From: Gammaproteobacteria bacterium
GTDB lineage: Bacteria; Pseudomonadota; Gammaproteobacteria; Steroidobacterales; Steroidobacteraceae
Length of the DNA: 7,244 bases
NCBI GenBank assembly: GCA_009923475.1
Contig: RFTM01000084.1
Span: 1-7,244, forward strand
Reading direction: 5' to 3'
The stretch's first letter is position 1. Each line of letters opens with the position of its first letter. The notes below the pieces were generated by a model. That model saw only the letters and a program-made list of their open reading frames with translations. It was not told the origin of the DNA and ran no database searches. Below are positions 1 through 7,244 of this stretch, piece after piece. Made by a program: the position numbers and the translations under genes.

Positions 1-2358
<2,358 letters not shown>

Positions 2359-2364
2359 GCCCTC

Positions 2365-2402
2365 ATGGTGGGGGCGACGCCCCCCCGATTCAAGTGCGCG
2401 AC
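2365..2402 (-). promoter_or_regulatory. candidate sigma-32-like heat-shock promoter before lon
   Basis: Read on the minus strand, the box CTTGAA (2394-2389) sits in the 59-nt gap before lon. With its upstream flank it reads TCGCGCACTTGAA, matching 10 of 12 specified positions of the classical E. coli sigma-32 -35 consensus TCTCNCCCTTGAA. Fifteen bases further on is CCCCACCAT (2373-2365), which matches CCCCATNTA at CCCCA only. The -10 similarity is therefore modest and partly comes from a C run that is also a hairpin arm. A start about 7 nt past the -10 would fall almost on the lon ATG, implying a leaderless or nearly leaderless transcript. lon is a heat-shock gene in E. coli, which makes the site plausible; this remains inference. 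Confidence 0.35.
2370..2384 (-). other. perfect GC hairpin just upstream of the lon start
   Basis: On the minus strand, GGGGGC (2384-2379) pairs with GCCCCC (2375-2370) around a 3-nt loop, giving a six-pair all-GC stem that ends 11 nt before the lon ATG. No T tract follows, so it is not a standard intrinsic terminator. It could stabilise the downstream mRNA, limit ribosome access, or simply be the GC-rich core of a promoter. Confidence 0.6.
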
Positions 2403-2413
2403 CGCCCGGTCGC
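2398..2413 (-). other. perfect inverted repeat after the dehydrogenase stop
   Basis: The six-base arms GCGACC and GGTCGC (2398-2403 and 2408-2413) pair perfectly around a 4-nt loop, 4 nt past the dehydrogenase stop codon. There is no T tract, so termination here would be weak. It may protect the upstream message end or be an operator-like dyad next to the CTTGAA box. Confidence 0.55.
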
Positions 2414-2417
2414 CGAC

Positions 2418-3545
2418 TCAGTCGCGGATCTGGAGGAGCTTGCCCGAATCGGTCAGCAGGTAGAGGTAGCCGTCCGGCCCCTCGCGGATGTCGCGCACGC
2501 GCTCCTTGAGGTCGCCGAAGAGCCGCTCGCGGGCGGCCTCGCGGTCGCCCTCGAGGCGCACCCGCCAGACGGCGGTGCCCGCCAGGGCGCCCATCAGGGC
2601 ATCCCCTTTCCACTGGGGGAAGCGGCGGCCGGAATAGAACACCAGCCCCGAGGGGGCGATGGAGGTGGGCACCCAGAAGCTCACAGGAGGCTCGTAGGCG
2701 GGTTCATGGGTGCCCCCGCCGTAGCGGCAGGCCTCGCCCTTGGGTGCGCCGTAAGGGCAGCCGTAGCTCACCTTGGGCCAGCCGTAGTTGCGGCCGGGCA
2801 GCACCCGGTTGAGCTCGTCGCCGCCCTGGGGGCCGTGCTCGTTGAGCCAGAGCTCGGAGGTGCCCGGGCGCAGCGCCGCGCCCTGGGGGTTGCGGTGGCC
2901 GTAGGACCAGATTTCGGGTCGGGTCTTGCTGATGCCGGGGTTGCCGGCGGGCAGGCTGCCGTCGCGGTTGAGGCGGATGACCTTGCCGAGGGTGGCGTCG
3001 AGGTCCTGCGCCGGGTCGAACTTCTGGCGCTCGCCGAGGGTGATGTACATCGTCTTGTCCGGCCGGAACACGATGCGCGAGCCGAAATGGCCGGAGCCCG
3101 TGACCTTCGGGGTCTGGCGGTAGATGACCTCGATGCCCTCGAGGGCGCTGCCGACCAGCCGGCCGCGGGCGACGGCGGTGCCGGCGAGGTCCTTCTCGGC
3201 GCCGCTGCCCTGCTCCGCGTAGGTCCAGTAGATGAACGGCTCGCGCGGGAAGTCGGGGTCGACGGCGACATCGAGCAGGCCGCCCTGGTTGCGGAACGCG
3301 ACCGGCGGCACGGCGAGCGTGGCGAGGATGCGCGCCCCCTGGGCGTCGAGCAGCAGGATGGAGCCCGGCTTCTGGGTGACGAGCATGCGCCCGTCGGGCA
3401 GGAACGCGAGGCCCCAGGGCGAGCTGAGGCCGCTCTGCAGGGTGACGACGCGCGGGGCGACCGGGGCGGCGGACTGGGCGGCGAGCGGCGCGACGGCCGC
3501 CGACAGCCACATCACCCCCGTGACGAGGAGAGCGGTCGGACGCAT
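2418..3545 (-). CDS. periplasmic PQQ-dependent aldose sugar dehydrogenase family protein (YliI/Asd-like)
   Basis: This is a 375-residue protein of the soluble glucose/sorbosone dehydrogenase family, six-bladed beta-propellers that use PQQ and calcium to oxidise aldose sugars in the periplasm. It starts with a signal peptide: MRP, a hydrophobic core at about residues 5-22, and a likely cleavage near PLAAQSA. Family signatures follow: [16 protein letters not shown] (42-57), [14 protein letters not shown] (86-99), GHFGSR (152-157, His153 the likely catalytic base), GHRNPQG (216-222), [12 protein letters not shown] (235-246, the calcium/PQQ region), NYGWP (253-257), and [16 protein letters not shown] near the end. 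Two Cys (263, 273) could form a disulfide. The frame is open further upstream to 3662, but that extension overlaps clpX and lacks family features. The ATG at 3545 has a GGAG 5 nt upstream and opens directly onto the signal peptide. It follows clpX by 19 nt, so co-transcription is likely. Substrate and true PQQ dependence cannot be read from sequence. Confidence 0.9.
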   Translation of the reverse strand: MRPTALLVTGVMWLSAAVAPLAAQSAAPVAPRVVTLQSGLSSPWGLAFLPDGRMLVTQKPGSILLLDAQGARILATLAVPPVAFRNQGGLLDVAVDPDFPREPFIYWTYAEQGSGAEKDLAGTAVARGRLVGSALEGIEVIYRQTPKVTGSGHFGSRIVFRPDKTMYITLGERQKFDPAQDLDATLGKVIRLNRDGSLPAGNPGISKTRPEIWSYGHRNPQGAALRPGTSELWLNEHGPQGGDELNRVLPGRNYGWPKVSYGCPYGAPKGEACRYGGGTHEPAYEPPVSFWVPTSIAPSGLVFYSGRRFPQWKGDALMGALAGTAVWRVRLEGDREAARERLFGDLKERVRDIREGPDGYLYLLTDSGKLLQIRD

Positions 3546-3550
3546 GGGGA

Positions 3551-3554
3551 CTCC
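3551..3554 (-). promoter_or_regulatory. ribosome binding site for the sugar dehydrogenase
   Basis: GGAG lies 5 nt upstream of the ATG at 3545, in the 19-nt gap after the clpX stop. It decides the start in favour of the signal-peptide ATG over the longer reading that overlaps clpX. Confidence 0.7.
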
Positions 3555-3564
3555 GGCTTTCGGG

Positions 3565-4878
3565 TCAGGACGCGCCGCCCGAGGCCCGCTTGGCGGTCTC
3601 CTCGGTGGGCTCGGACTTGAACACGATGTAGGGCGGCGAATGCCCTTCGATGACGGACTCATCGACCACGACCTTGCTCACGCCCTTGAGGGACGGCAGG
3701 TCGTACATGGTCTCGAGCAGCACGCCTTCCATGATGGTGCGCAGGCCGCGCGCGCCGGTCTTGCGCTGCATCGCCTTGCGGGCGATGGCGCGCAGGGCAT
3801 CCTCGCGGAACTCGAGCTCGGCGCCTTCCATGTCGAAGAGGCGCTTGTACTGCTTGGTCAGCGCGTTCTTCGGGTCTTGCAGGATGGACATCAGCGCTTC
3901 TTCGTCGAGCTCTTCGAGCGTGGCGACCACGGGCAGGCGGCCGACGAACTCGGGGATGAGGCCGAACTTGATGAGGTCCTCGGGCTCGACGTCACGGAAC
4001 ACATCGGTGCCGTGCGGCCGTTCGTCCTTGGTGCGCACCTCGGAGGTGAAGCCGATGCCGCCCTTCTGGGTGCGGTTGAGGATCACTTTTTCGAGGCCGG
4101 CGAAGGCGCCGCCCACGATGAAGAGGATGTTGGAGGTGTCGACCTGCAGGAACTCCTGCTGCGGGTGCTTGCGCCCGCCCTGCGGCGGCACCGAGGCCAC
4201 CGTGCCCTCGATGAGCTTGAGCAGCGCCTGTTGCACGCCCTCGCCCGAGACATCACGCGTGATGGAGGGGTTGTCGGACTTGCGGGAGATCTTGTCGATC
4301 TCGTCGATGTAGACGATGCCGGTCTGCGCCTTCTCGACGTCGTAGTCGCACTTCTGGAGCAGCTTCTGGATGATGTTCTCGACATCCTCGCCGACATAGC
4401 CCGCCTCGGTGAGCGTGGTGGCGTCGGCGATGGTGAACGGGACGTTGAGCAGCCGCGCCAGGGTCTCGGCGAGCAGCGTCTTGCCCGAGCCGGTGGGGCC
4501 GATGAGCAGGATGTTGCTCTTGGCGATCTCGACTTCGTCCTTGCCACGCGCGCCGCCCGCCGCGTTGCCGCGGTTCTGGAGGCGCTTGTAGTGGTTGTAG
4601 ACGGCGACCGAGAGCACCTTCTTGGCACGCTCCTGGCCGATCACGTAGTCGTCGAGGACCTTCTTGATCTCGACGGGCTTAGGCAGTTTGTCGCGGGCGC
4701 GCTCCGCGCGGGTCTCGAGCTCCTCGCGGATGATGTCGTTGCAGAGCTCGACGCATTCGTCGCAGACGAACACCGAGGGGCCCGCGATGAGCTTGCGGAC
4801 CTCATGCTGGCTCTTGCCGCAAAAGGAGCAGTACAGCAGCTTGCCGTCGTCGCCCCGACCGCCTTTCTCGTCCTTCAT
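3565..4878 (-). CDS. clpX: ATP-dependent Clp protease ATP-binding subunit ClpX
   Basis: ClpX is a cytoplasmic hexameric AAA+ unfoldase that recognises tagged substrates such as SsrA-tagged proteins, unfolds them and translocates them into ClpP. The 437-residue protein (E. coli 424) carries all expected elements. These are an N-terminal zinc-binding domain with Cys17, Cys20, Cys39 and Cys42; Walker A GPTGSGKT (127-134); the pore-loop motif GYVGEDVE (160-167); Walker B IVYIDEID (188-195); the RKH loop (236-238); the ClpP-docking IGF loop (275-277); the arginine finger region EFVGRLP (Arg314); and sensor-2 TGARGLR (Arg377). With the IGF loop intact it should dock the ClpP encoded just upstream. 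The ATG at 4878 gives the typical N-terminus leading into [14 protein letters not shown]. It lies 7 nt past the clpP stop with no recognisable Shine-Dalgarno sequence, which suggests translational coupling or reinitiation. Confidence 0.98.
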   Translation of the reverse strand: MKDEKGGRGDDGKLLYCSFCGKSQHEVRKLIAGPSVFVCDECVELCNDIIREELETRAERARDKLPKPVEIKKVLDDYVIGQERAKKVLSVAVYNHYKRLQNRGNAAGGARGKDEVEIAKSNILLIGPTGSGKTLLAETLARLLNVPFTIADATTLTEAGYVGEDVENIIQKLLQKCDYDVEKAQTGIVYIDEIDKISRKSDNPSITRDVSGEGVQQALLKLIEGTVASVPPQGGRKHPQQEFLQVDTSNILFIVGGAFAGLEKVILNRTQKGGIGFTSEVRTKDERPHGTDVFRDVEPEDLIKFGLIPEFVGRLPVVATLEELDEEALMSILQDPKNALTKQYKRLFDMEGAELEFREDALRAIARKAMQRKTGARGLRTIMEGVLLETMYDLPSLKGVSKVVVDESVIEGHSPPYIVFKSEPTEETAKRASGGAS

Positions 4879-4885
4879 GCGGGCG

Positions 4886-5485
4886 TTATAGCCGCTTTTC
4901 GAGGGACTTGTCCACGAGACCGTAGGCGATGGCAGCCTCGACGCCCATGAAGTTGTCGCGTTCGGTGTCCTGCTGGATCTTCTCGATGGGCTGGCCGGTG
5001 TGGTCGGCCAGGATCTTGTTCAGGCGCTCGCGGGTGAGCAGCATCTCGCGGGCCTGGATGCTGATGTCCGTGGCCTGGCCTTGGAAGCCGCCCCAGGGCT
5101 GGTGGATCATCGCGCGCGAGTTCGGGAGCATGTAGCGCTTGCCCTTGTTGCCGCCCGCGAGCAGCACGGCGCCCATCGAGGCCGCCATGCCGATGCAGAT
5201 GGTGCTGATGTCGGGCTTGATGAACTGCATGGTGTCGTAGATGGCGAGCCCCGCGCTCACCGAGCCGCCCGGCGAGTTGATGTAGAGCGAGATGTCCTTG
5301 TCCGGGTTCTCGGACTCGAGGAACAGCAGCTGCGCCACGATGAGGTTCGCCATGTGGTCCTCGACGGGACCCACGACGAAGATCACGCGCTCCTTGAGGA
5401 GGCGCGAGTAGATGTCGTAGGCGCGCTCGCCGCGGGCCGTCTGTTCGACGACCATCGGCACGAGGTTGAGGGCTTGCTCGTTCAT
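4886..5485 (-). CDS. clpP: ATP-dependent Clp protease proteolytic subunit ClpP
   Basis: ClpP is the self-compartmentalised serine protease of the cytoplasm; two stacked heptamers degrade polypeptides fed by ClpX. From the ATG at 5485 the protein has 199 residues. It opens [15 protein letters not shown], then [17 protein letters not shown], and carries the full triad: Ser103 in GMAASMG, His128 in MIHQP, and Asp177 in TERDNF. A Met stands where E. coli has Gln in GQAASMG. An in-frame GTG at 5500 would give 204 residues and overlaps the tig stop as GTGA. I prefer the ATG because it leaves a short leader before the conserved LVPMV mature start and has a weak GAG 6 nt upstream, whereas the GTG has no Shine-Dalgarno. 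Either start implies coupling to tig. The leader is shorter than the 14-residue E. coli propeptide. ClpX follows after 7 nt. Confidence 0.97.
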   Translation of the reverse strand: MNEQALNLVPMVVEQTARGERAYDIYSRLLKERVIFVVGPVEDHMANLIVAQLLFLESENPDKDISLYINSPGGSVSAGLAIYDTMQFIKPDISTICIGMAASMGAVLLAGGNKGKRYMLPNSRAMIHQPWGGFQGQATDISIQAREMLLTRERLNKILADHTGQPIEKIQQDTERDNFMGVEAAIAYGLVDKSLEKRL

Positions 5486-5496
5486 GAGGGTCTCGC

Positions 5497-6807
5497 TCAC
5501 TCGTTGGGCTGGTTCTTGCCGAAGCCGGTCAGTTCGCTGAAGGACGCCGGCTTGTCCGTGACCTTCGCCTGCGAGAGCACCCAGTCGATGAGCTGGTCTT
5601 CGAGGGTGGCGGACTCGAGCTGGCGCATGGCATCGGCGTTCTGCAGGTACTGGCGGCGCATCTCGTCGGCCTGCGGATGGTCGCCCACGAGCTCGGCGAG
5701 GCGCGCCTGCACGCGCTCGCGGTCGACCTTCATGTCCTGCGCGCGCATGATCTCGCCGACCACGAGGCCGAGCGCGACGCGACGGCGCGCGGGCTCGACC
5801 ATGCCCTCGGCGGCCGGCAGCTGCTTCGGGTCGCGGATGCCGACGCGGCGCGCGAAGTCGACCTGCATGCTCTGCACGGTCTCGGCGACCATGCCTTTGG
5901 GCACTTCGATGGGGTTGGCGTCGTGCAGCGCATCGAGCACGGCCGTGCGCACGCGGCCGCGGATGGCGCCGACGAGCTCGCGCTGCATGCTCTCGCGCAC
6001 GTCGCGGCGCAGGGCCTCGACGCCGCCCTCGGCGACGCCGAAGGCCTTGCAGAACTCGTCGTCGATGGCCGGCAGCTTCTCTTCCTCGACGGCCGTGACC
6101 GCGAGCGCGAACTCGGCGGTCTTGCCGGCGACGGTGGGGCTGCCGTAATCGGCGGGGAAGTTGACGGTGACGTTGCGGGACTCGCCCGCCTTCGCGCCCT
6201 GCACCCCGGCCTCGAACTCGGCGAGCATCTGGCCCTTGCCGAGCACGAACTTGATGCCGGTGGCGCTGCCGCCCTGGAAGGTCTCGCCGCCGATGCGGCC
6301 TTCGAAGTCGACGGTGACGCGGTCGCCGTCGGCCGCCGGGCGCTCGACGGCCACGTAGTCCGGCCGCTGGCGGCGCATGGACTCGAGCATGGCGTCGATG
6401 TCGGCGTCGGTGATGTCGGCGGTCGGACGCTCGATGGCGAGCTCCGAGACGGGCTTGACCTTGACCTCGGGCATGACCTCGAGCAGCGCGGTGAAGCGCA
6501 GTTCGGCACCGGGCTCGGCCGAGAGATTCTCGATGCGCGGGTCGGTGGCGGGCTTGAGGTTCTCACGGCTCACGGCCTCGGAGTACGACTCGCGCAGCAG
6601 GTCGCCCACGACCTCGGTCTGCACCTGCGAGGCGAACTGCTGGCGCACCACGGCGAGCGGGGCCTTGCCCGGGCGGAAGCCCTTGAGGCGCGCGGTCTTG
6701 GCGAGTTGCTTGAGGCGCGACTCGATCTCGCCGGCGACGCGCTCGGCGGGGACCGCCACTTCGATGCGGCGCTCGAGGCCCGCCACCGTGCTCACTGATA
6801 CCTGCAT
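5497..6807 (-). CDS. tig: trigger factor, ribosome-associated chaperone and prolyl isomerase
   Basis: Trigger factor binds ribosomal protein L23 at the exit tunnel, shields nascent chains and has FKBP-type peptidyl-prolyl isomerase activity. The 436-residue protein (E. coli 432) has the standard three domains. The N-terminal ribosome-binding domain carries the signature loop GFRPGKAP at 43-50, in the same numbering as E. coli. The FKBP domain spans about 150-242, and aromatic residues equivalent to the E. coli active-site Phe168, Phe177, Phe198 and Tyr221 are all present at the same positions. The long helical C-terminal chaperone domain follows. In the E. coli FRK contact motif, Lys46 is Pro here. 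The ATG at 6807 has AGGAAG 4 nt upstream. It begins only 25 nt past the tRNA-Leu CCA end, so its message probably derives from the tRNA transcript or starts inside it. The TGA stop overlaps a possible clpP GTG. Confidence 0.98.
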   Translation of the reverse strand: MQVSVSTVAGLERRIEVAVPAERVAGEIESRLKQLAKTARLKGFRPGKAPLAVVRQQFASQVQTEVVGDLLRESYSEAVSRENLKPATDPRIENLSAEPGAELRFTALLEVMPEVKVKPVSELAIERPTADITDADIDAMLESMRRQRPDYVAVERPAADGDRVTVDFEGRIGGETFQGGSATGIKFVLGKGQMLAEFEAGVQGAKAGESRNVTVNFPADYGSPTVAGKTAEFALAVTAVEEEKLPAIDDEFCKAFGVAEGGVEALRRDVRESMQRELVGAIRGRVRTAVLDALHDANPIEVPKGMVAETVQSMQVDFARRVGIRDPKQLPAAEGMVEPARRRVALGLVVGEIMRAQDMKVDRERVQARLAELVGDHPQADEMRRQYLQNADAMRQLESATLEDQLIDWVLSQAKVTDKPASFSELTGFGKNQPNE

Positions 6808-6811
6808 GATG

Positions 6812-6817
6812 CTTCCT
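6812..6817 (-). promoter_or_regulatory. ribosome binding site of tig
   Basis: AGGAAG lies 4 nt upstream of the tig ATG at 6807. It is the best Shine-Dalgarno match among the protein genes here and fixes the tig start. It occupies most of the 25-nt gap to tRNA-Leu, leaving no room there for a separate promoter. Confidence 0.75.
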
Positions 6818-6832
6818 GAATCATCTGAAAGG

Positions 6833-6917
6833 TGGTGCGAAAGGAGAGACTCGAACTCTCAAGGGTTGCCCCGCTGGAACCTAAATCCAGTGCGTTTACC
6901 AGTTCCGCCACTTTCGC
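6833..6917 (-). tRNA. tRNA-Leu (anticodon TAG)
   Basis: This 85-nt tRNA includes an encoded CCA (6833-6835). The acceptor GCGAAAG pairs perfectly with CTTTCGC, with discriminator A. The anticodon stem CTGGA/TCCAG encloses loop TTTAGGT, so the anticodon is TAG (reads CUA/CUG-type Leu codons). The long variable arm expected of a class II tRNA lies between the anticodon and T stems, and the T loop reads GTTCGAGTC. It is the last tRNA of the cluster, 25 nt before tig and 14 nt after tRNA-Lys. Confidence 0.97.
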
Positions 6918-6931
6918 GCCGGAGCGGGGGG

Positions 6932-7007
<76 letters not shown>

Positions 7008-7028
7008 TTCGAAAACAACCCGCAATCC

Positions 7029-7059
7029 AAAAAAACCGTCCCCTCGCCCTTGCAGGGGA
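7029..7059 (-). terminator. terminator-like hairpin with T tract in the His-Lys tRNA spacer
   Basis: On the minus strand TCCCCT (7059-7054) pairs with AGGGGA (7044-7039) around a 9-nt loop. After three bases comes a run of seven Ts (7035-7029). An alternative shorter stem CCCT/AGGG with a 3-nt loop uses part of the same sequence. The form matches a modest intrinsic terminator placed between tRNA-His and tRNA-Lys. It could instead be an attenuator giving partial readthrough, or an RNase E processing site; the weak stem keeps confidence low. Confidence 0.35.
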
Positions 7060-7060
7060 T

Positions 7061-7136
7061 TGGGGTGGACGATGGGGATCGAACCCACGACGGCCGGGAT
7101 CACAACCCGGGGCTCTACCACTGAGCTACGTCCACC
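7061..7136 (-). tRNA. tRNA-His (anticodon GTG)
   Basis: This tRNA has 76 nt counting the encoded G-1 (7136) and CCA (7061-7063). The acceptor GTGGACG pairs with CGTCCAC, and the extra G-1 faces discriminator C73, the identity pair for histidyl-tRNA synthetase in bacteria. The anticodon stem CCGGG/CCCGG encloses loop TTGTGAT, anticodon GTG. It lies 29 nt after tRNA-Arg and 53 nt before tRNA-Lys. Confidence 0.97.
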
Positions 7137-7165
7137 GCCGACGCCGGCCCCGCCCACCCGAAGGT

Positions 7166-7242
7166 TGGCGCGCCCGGCAGGACTCGAACCTGCGACCTAC
7201 GGCTTAGAAGGCCGTTGCTCTATCCAGCTGAGCTACGGGCGC
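7166..7242 (-). tRNA. tRNA-Arg (anticodon TCT)
   Basis: This 77-nt tRNA includes an encoded CCA (7166-7168). The acceptor GCGCCCG pairs with CGGGCGC, with discriminator G. The anticodon stem ACGGC/GCCGT encloses loop CTTCTAA, anticodon TCT, which reads AGA/AGG, Arg codons that should be rare in this GC-rich genome. It is the first tRNA visible; the cluster promoter, and possibly more tRNAs, would lie beyond the right edge. Confidence 0.97.
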
Positions 7243-7244
7243 CC

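Noticed and set aside
2370..2384. The GC hairpin before lon as an intrinsic terminator
   Set aside because: No T tract follows the stem on the transcribed strand, so the standard intrinsic mechanism is not supported.
2394..3620. A 408-codon plus-strand open frame antisense to the dehydrogenase
   Set aside because: Its composition is that of a GC-rich antisense shadow with no recognisable domain or start signal. The minus strand encodes a convincing secreted dehydrogenase.
3546..3662. A 39-residue N-terminal extension of the dehydrogenase
   Set aside because: It would overlap the clpX coding end by about 100 nt, has Ser/Pro/Arg shadow composition, and would bury the signal peptide. The ATG at 3545 has its own GGAG site.
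3232..4950. A 572-codon plus-strand open frame antisense to clpX
   Set aside because: It spans the clpX gene and the ends of both neighbours, has shadow composition, and shows no domain. ClpX motifs are complete on the minus strand.
5677..6798. A 373-codon plus-strand open frame antisense to tig
   Set aside because: It is a Leu/Gly/Asp/His/Ala-rich shadow of trigger factor with no family signature.

Overview
This window is a compact proteostasis locus of a GC-rich proteobacterium, most likely a gammaproteobacterium. All genes run on the minus strand, so in transcription order the layout is tRNA-Arg(TCT), tRNA-His(GTG), tRNA-Lys(CTT), tRNA-Leu(TAG), tig, clpP, clpX, a secreted PQQ-type sugar dehydrogenase, then lon, which runs off the left edge. 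The lineage guess rests on the tig-clpP-clpX-lon order, the tRNA cluster in front of tig, chromosomally encoded CCA ends on all four tRNAs, and close sequence agreement with the E. coli proteins. No finer placement is justified from the sequence alone.

Region by region: 7166-7242, 7061-7136, 6932-7007 and 6833-6917 hold the four tRNAs. A hairpin with a T tract lies in the His-Lys spacer. Trigger factor (5497-6807) begins only 25 nt after the encoded CCA of tRNA-Leu. ClpP (4886-5485, or from a GTG at 5500 that overlaps the tig stop) follows, and ClpX (3565-4878) begins 7 nt after the clpP stop. The dehydrogenase (2418-3545) follows clpX by 19 nt. A 59-nt gap (2359-2417) holds two perfect GC-rich hairpins flanking a CTTGAA box that resembles a heat-shock sigma-32 -35 element. 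Lon (1-2358) has 786 codons in the window and lacks only its extreme C-terminus. The longest gap is 59 nt, so no stretch over 300 bases lacks a gene.

Trigger factor meets nascent chains at the ribosome exit. ClpX unfolds substrates and feeds them to the ClpP barrel, and Lon is a separate ATP-dependent protease for damaged and regulatory proteins. The dehydrogenase is predicted to act in the periplasm and has no evident link to protein quality control; its position between clpX and lon is the clearest oddity in gene order. I found no CRISPR array, mobile element, toxin-antitoxin pair or candidate new defence system. The most useful leads are non-coding: the lon leader, the tRNA-to-tig junction and the terminator-like element inside the tRNA cluster.
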